Shown here: positions 22,732 through 25,450 of the stretch, piece after piece
How the letters are laid out: each line of letters opens with the position of its first letter
Position numbering within the stretch: the stretch's first letter is position 1
DNA from: Candidatus Brocadiia bacterium
Lineage (GTDB): Bacteria > Planctomycetota > MHYJ01 > WSZJ01
Length of the DNA: 25,450 nt
Reading direction: 5' to 3'
Assembly: GCA_013360825.1 (NCBI GenBank)
Contig: JABWAY010000013.1
Coordinates: 1-25,450 of the forward strand
Position numbers and translations under genes: made by a program
The notes under the pieces: model-generated
Databases searched by the model: none
Told to the model about the DNA's origin: nothing
What the model saw: only the letters and a program-made list of their open reading frames with translations

Positions 22732-23688
22732 ATGCCCAGCGCCGTGCTCCTCAAGAAAGATGTCCGGCTGGACGTCCCCTCGGTCGCGCCGTTCCTGGCC
22801 GAGGCGCTCCAGATGCAGGTCCACGACGCGCGTCTGATCGTGCGGAAGGCCCGGGGGATCTTCCAGGATCACCTGGAGGACGGGCGCGCGCGGGCGATCG
22901 CCGCCGCGCTCGGGAAGCTGGGGATCGAGACGACCGTGGTCCCCCAGGCGGAGATTCCGCCTGTGCCGCACATGAAGCGGATTTTCGGCGGGAAGATGGA
23001 CGCCGAGGGGTTCGACATGGTCCTGAATCCGCTGCGGAAATCGCACCGACTCGCGTGGGCGGACGTCCATTTCGTCGCGATCGGCGTGATTGCGACCCCC
23101 CAGTACGAGGAGTACCTGACGAGCAAGGCGTTCAAGTCGCTTCCCCCGATTCACGCCATGGAAGATCCGGAGATGAAGGCGGAGTTGCGATCGAAGCTGG
23201 CCTCGCGGGCGCTTCGGCGGGGGGAGCGGGAGGGGGCGCAGGTGCTGGAGCGGGCCCGTGTGAAGCCGCGGATGGACAAGAAGGAGCTGGAGGCGCTGTA
23301 CCGGGACCAGACGACGACGCACGTGGAGTTCTGGACGTTCGGGAGCGGGACGCGGCACCGGATTTCCCGGCAGGATTTCAATTATGAGTGCCTGGGACCG
23401 CGGGCCCGGAAGACGTCGACGGAGAATTTCAGGCTGCTGCTGCGGGATCTCTGGAGCCGGACGCAGAAGGCGCTGTACACCCGGCTTGCGAAGGAGTTCC
23501 TGCAGGGGGCGGAGATCCACGAGCTGCTGTATGACGACCTGGAGGAATTCGACCGGTCCACGCGGTGGTTTCTGCACGAGGCGGCGGGGGCGACGCCGAA
23601 GCCCGGGGTTCTGGCGCCATCCGCCGACGAGGAGCTGCTGGGGCCGCCGATGACGGCGCCGATCGACGCGGTGGAGACGCTGGAGTGA
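22732..23688 (+). CDS. Hypothetical protein coupled to ubiX
   Basis: The 318-aa protein is not recognised. Residues about 15-70 form a compact alpha/beta unit (LAEALQMQVHDARLIVRKAR, then ALGKLGIETTVVPQ) that looks like a small regulatory or binding domain of about 50 aa. A second region (MDAEGFDMVLNPLRKSHRLAW, then DVHFVAIGVIATP) carries a hydrophobic strand near 110-120, followed by a charged linker (about 150-190) and a helical C-terminal part with TTTHVEFWTFGSGTRHRISRQ and later LLYDDLEEFDRSTRWFL. There is no signal peptide. The start is the ATG at 22732, 32 bp after the previous stop. The stop overlaps the ubiX GTG (GTGA), so the two products probably function together. Confidence 0.75.
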   Translation: MPSAVLLKKDVRLDVPSVAPFLAEALQMQVHDARLIVRKARGIFQDHLEDGRARAIAAALGKLGIETTVVPQAEIPPVPHMKRIFGGKMDAEGFDMVLNPLRKSHRLAWADVHFVAIGVIATPQYEEYLTSKAFKSLPPIHAMEDPEMKAELRSKLASRALRRGEREGAQVLERARVKPRMDKKELEALYRDQTTTHVEFWTFGSGTRHRISRQDFNYECLGPRARKTSTENFRLLLRDLWSRTQKALYTRLAKEFLQGAEIHELLYDDLEEFDRSTRWFLHEAAGATPKPGVLAPSADEELLGPPMTAPIDAVETLE

Positions 23689-24302
23689 CGACCCGGCACT
23701 GGACGGTGGCGGTGACGGGGGCGTCGGGGAGCGTCTATGCGCAGCGGCTCTGCCGGGATCTGGCGGGGCGGAAGGGGGTGCGCGTGAACCTGGTGATGAG
23801 CGAGGCCGGGGCGCGGGTGATCCGCGAGGAGCTGGGGGTGGCGCTCGATCTCGAGGATGGCCCGGGCGTGATTCGTGCGCTGGCGGGGGCCGGGGCGCGG
23901 AATTTCCATTACGACCACTACAAGGACATCGGGGCCGGGATTGCGAGCGGGACGCATCCGACGGAAGGGATGGTGGTGATTCCGTGCACGACGGGGACGC
24001 TGGGGGGAATTGCCTCGGGGGTGTCGCGGAACCTGATTGAGCGTGCGGCCGAGGTGGTGATGAAGGAGCGGAAGAACCTGATTCTTGTCCTGCGGGAGAC
24101 GCCGCTGTCGCTGGTGACGATCGAGAACATGGCGCGGCTGGCGCGGGCGGGGGTTTGCATTCTTCCGGCGGTGCCGGGTTTTTACCATTTGCCGAAGACG
24201 CTGGAGGATGTGGTGGATTTCCTGGTCGGGAAGGTTCTGGGGCAGATGGGGTTCGGGCACCGGTTGATCCGGAGGCGGGTGAAGAGAGGGGGAGCAGGGT
24301 GA
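23685..24302 (+). CDS. ubiX: Flavin prenyltransferase UbiX
   Basis: UbiX joins dimethylallyl phosphate to FMN to make the prenylated flavin that UbiD-type decarboxylases require. The 205-aa protein shows the family motifs: TVAVTGASGSVYAQRLCRDL (FMN site), MVVIPCTTGTLGGIASGVSR, the invariant LILVLRETPLSLVTIENMARL and the closing PAVPGFYHLPKTLEDVVDFL with VGKVLGQMG. It starts with GTG at 23685, in a 4-bp overlap with the preceding gene. No ubiD gene is in view. In many bacteria UbiX/UbiD serve quinone synthesis or aromatic decarboxylation, and which applies here cannot be told from this window. Confidence 0.95.
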   Translation: MTTRHWTVAVTGASGSVYAQRLCRDLAGRKGVRVNLVMSEAGARVIREELGVALDLEDGPGVIRALAGAGARNFHYDHYKDIGAGIASGTHPTEGMVVIPCTTGTLGGIASGVSRNLIERAAEVVMKERKNLILVLRETPLSLVTIENMARLARAGVCILPAVPGFYHLPKTLEDVVDFLVGKVLGQMGFGHRLIRRRVKRGGAG

Positions 24303-24471
24303 GCAAGAAGTGTTCATGTGGAATATTGCAAAATGAATATATCAAAATGAAGTGACGCAACGTTCTGCTGTATATGTGGATGCGTTAAGAAATCCGGTGC
24401 GGCTTTGGCAAGAACTTTGCTTCCAATTTCCTCGTTCAGAGAGCCTTCCCAGCCCTCACGGAGATCCCGCC
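24303..24471 (+). promoter_or_regulatory. AT-rich promoter region upstream of the YdjY-domain gene
   Basis: This 169-bp gap is strikingly AT-rich between about 24310 and 24395, against a GC-rich background. It contains a sigma-54-like element (24406-24421) and, upstream, an imperfect dyad with arms acgca (24355-24359) and tgcgt (24381-24385) that could be an activator site. Short ORFs here are not credible. A ribosome site acggag lies at 24458-24463 before the ATG at 24472. Confidence 0.55.
24406..24421 (+). promoter_or_regulatory. Putative sigma-54 (-24/-12) promoter
   Basis: The sequence TGGCAA-N5-TTGCT matches the TGGCAC-N5-TTGCW consensus with one mismatch, with the invariant GG and GC at the required spacing. 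A transcript start would be expected about 24430-24433, some 40 bp before the YdjY-domain start codon. No activator gene is visible in the window. Confidence 0.5.
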
Positions 24472-25353
24472 ATGACCCGACTCCTCCGCCCAGTCCTCGT
24501 CGGACTCCTCCTCGCCCTCGCCGCCTGGGCCGAGGAACCCGCCGCCGAGCCCGCCAAGGTCATCGCCTTCCCCGGCGGAGGACGCTGCTACCCCGCAGAA
24601 CGCCGGATCGAAATCGACGGCGTCGCCGTCTACCCGACCCACGCCCCCATCGAACTCTTCGCCTGCGCCCAGCACGGCAAGGAACACGAATCCGTCCTCG
24701 CACTCTCCTGCATCCCGCAGGATGTTCACTTTGCGCTCCTCATCTTCGGCCTCCGGGACGACACCGAGTTTCCGGGCCAGAAAGGGCCGCAGACGCTGGG
24801 AGACCCGGCGAAGCCGGTCGGGGACCGGGTGATCGTCTCGGTGCAGTGGGAGCTGGACGGAAAGCAGGTCAAAGTCCGGGCGGAGGAACTTCTGACCTAC
24901 GGGCCGCCCAGGGACCGCCGGACGATGCCGCAGGTCGGCTGGACGTTCGCGGGAAGCGAGCGCTGGGAGAGGGTGGACCCCGACACGAATCTGCGGACGG
25001 GGGAGACGATCTACATGGCGAACCGGGAGAGGACGCTGGTGTCGACGTACCACGATCCGAGCGCGGTCCTGGACAACCCGCTGGTCTCCGGCGGCGACGA
25101 CCGGATGCTCCACCCGAATTTCGACCGGCTTCCCCCCCGCGGGACGAAGGTGACGCTGGTGCTGGAGGTGCCGGACGAGGCGACGCTGGCGGCGATGAAG
25201 CAGGCGGAGGCGGACGCGGACGCGGAGTACCTGAAAAAGATCGAGGCGGAGTGGAAGACGATCGACGAGACGGCGCCGACCCGCGAGGAACTGACGCCGG
25301 AGCAGATCGAGGAGCGCGAGAGAGTCCGGAAAGAACGGGAAGGCGGAAAATGA
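24472..25353 (+). CDS. YdjY-domain secreted protein
   Basis: This 293-aa protein has a signal peptide (LLRPVLVGLLLALAAWAEEP) and then a YdjY-like domain from about residue 28: a CYPAERRIEIDGVAVYPTHA segment, IELFACAQHGKEHESVLALS, and an invariant-looking VHFALLIFGL. Families with this domain are common in Planctomycetota and have no established activity. The C-terminal ~50 residues are highly charged and helical (AEADADAEYLKKIEAEWKTI). ATG at 24472 is preferred over the in-frame ATG at 24352, which would place 40 unrelated residues before the signal peptide. The stop overlaps the next ATG by 4 bp. Confidence 0.85.
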   Translation: MTRLLRPVLVGLLLALAAWAEEPAAEPAKVIAFPGGGRCYPAERRIEIDGVAVYPTHAPIELFACAQHGKEHESVLALSCIPQDVHFALLIFGLRDDTEFPGQKGPQTLGDPAKPVGDRVIVSVQWELDGKQVKVRAEELLTYGPPRDRRTMPQVGWTFAGSERWERVDPDTNLRTGETIYMANRERTLVSTYHDPSAVLDNPLVSGGDDRMLHPNFDRLPPRGTKVTLVLEVPDEATLAAMKQAEADADAEYLKKIEAEWKTIDETAPTREELTPEQIEERERVRKEREGGK

Positions 25354-25450
25354 GGAACGCGGCGCTCCGACGTGCGGTCGGCGAGGCCCGGGACCGGCTT
25401 CACGGCCGGTTCACGGCCCGTGCCGGCGTGCTCGGCGCCGCGGCCGCGTC
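25350..25450 (+). CDS. Start of a gene cut by the window end
   Basis: ATG at 25350 overlaps the YdjY-domain stop (ATGA) and the frame stays open to the window end. The 33 visible residues start MRNAALRRAVGEARDRL and become Ala/Gly-rich, possibly leading into a membrane segment. The product cannot be identified. It is probably co-transcribed with the YdjY-domain gene. Confidence 0.5.
   Translation, partial: MRNAALRRAVGEARDRLHGRFTARAGVLGAAAA

Noticed and set aside
22327..24360. 677-aa minus-strand ORF
   Set aside because: It covers ubiX and its neighbour in antisense and is Pro/Arg-rich without any domain.

Overview
The window is GC-rich, bacterial and densely coded, and it looks like a mosaic. 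The backbone (about 4.2 to 25.4 kb) comes from a Gram-negative bacterium: it carries kdsD, kdsC and an OstA/LptC-like protein for Kdo and LPS. A YdjY-domain protein, a VCBS beta-propeller and many unfamiliar secreted proteins suggest Planctomycetota or a nearby lineage. That placement is an inference and was not tested. The first ~4.2 kb has a different character (IS66 element, short tandem repeats, HupE fragment), somewhat like large repeat-rich genomes such as Myxococcota.

Layout. Positions 1-3255 hold a tandem array of 60-87 bp units, split by a complete IS66-family element (112-3130) with 22-bp perfect terminal inverted repeats and an 8-bp target duplication. The element carries tnpA, tnpB, tnpC and a convergent passenger gene. 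Eight 26-27 bp direct repeats follow, ending at the stop codon of a truncated HupE/UreJ gene (3549 to about 4169, minus strand). Near 4165-4200 this fragment meets the 3' part of an unrelated plus-strand gene that resembles a glycoside-hydrolase C-terminus. This is a clear rearrangement or assembly junction.

From 5120 to 9673 (minus strand) lies a coupled envelope operon: kdsD, kdsC, an 804-aa OstA/LptC-like protein and a 222-aa unknown. Divergently, 9830-12383 encodes an M50 site-2 protease, scpA and a secreted seven-bladed FG-GAP/VCBS propeller, linked by ATGA overlaps. An RHS/YD-repeat remnant (about 12426-12906) follows in frame after the propeller's stop and abuts the 3' end of the next operon.

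Positions 12893-18791 (minus strand) are a six-gene lipid-modification operon: fatty-acid desaturase, FAD amine-oxidase-like enzyme, DUF1365, CFA-type methyltransferase, DUF1295 membrane enzyme and a second CFA-like methyltransferase. Upstream on the same strand is an 889-aa MMPL/RND transporter (18922-21591). The likely logic is that a double bond is introduced, methylated and oxidised or reduced on membrane phospholipid, and that the product may be moved by the RND protein.

The last part (21659-25450, plus strand) has a thioredoxin-fold secreted protein lacking the first active-site Cys, an unknown 318-aa protein coupled to ubiX, an AT-rich gap with a good sigma-54-type -24/-12 element, a YdjY-domain lipoprotein-like gene and the start of one more gene. 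No tRNA, rRNA or CRISPR array was recognised.
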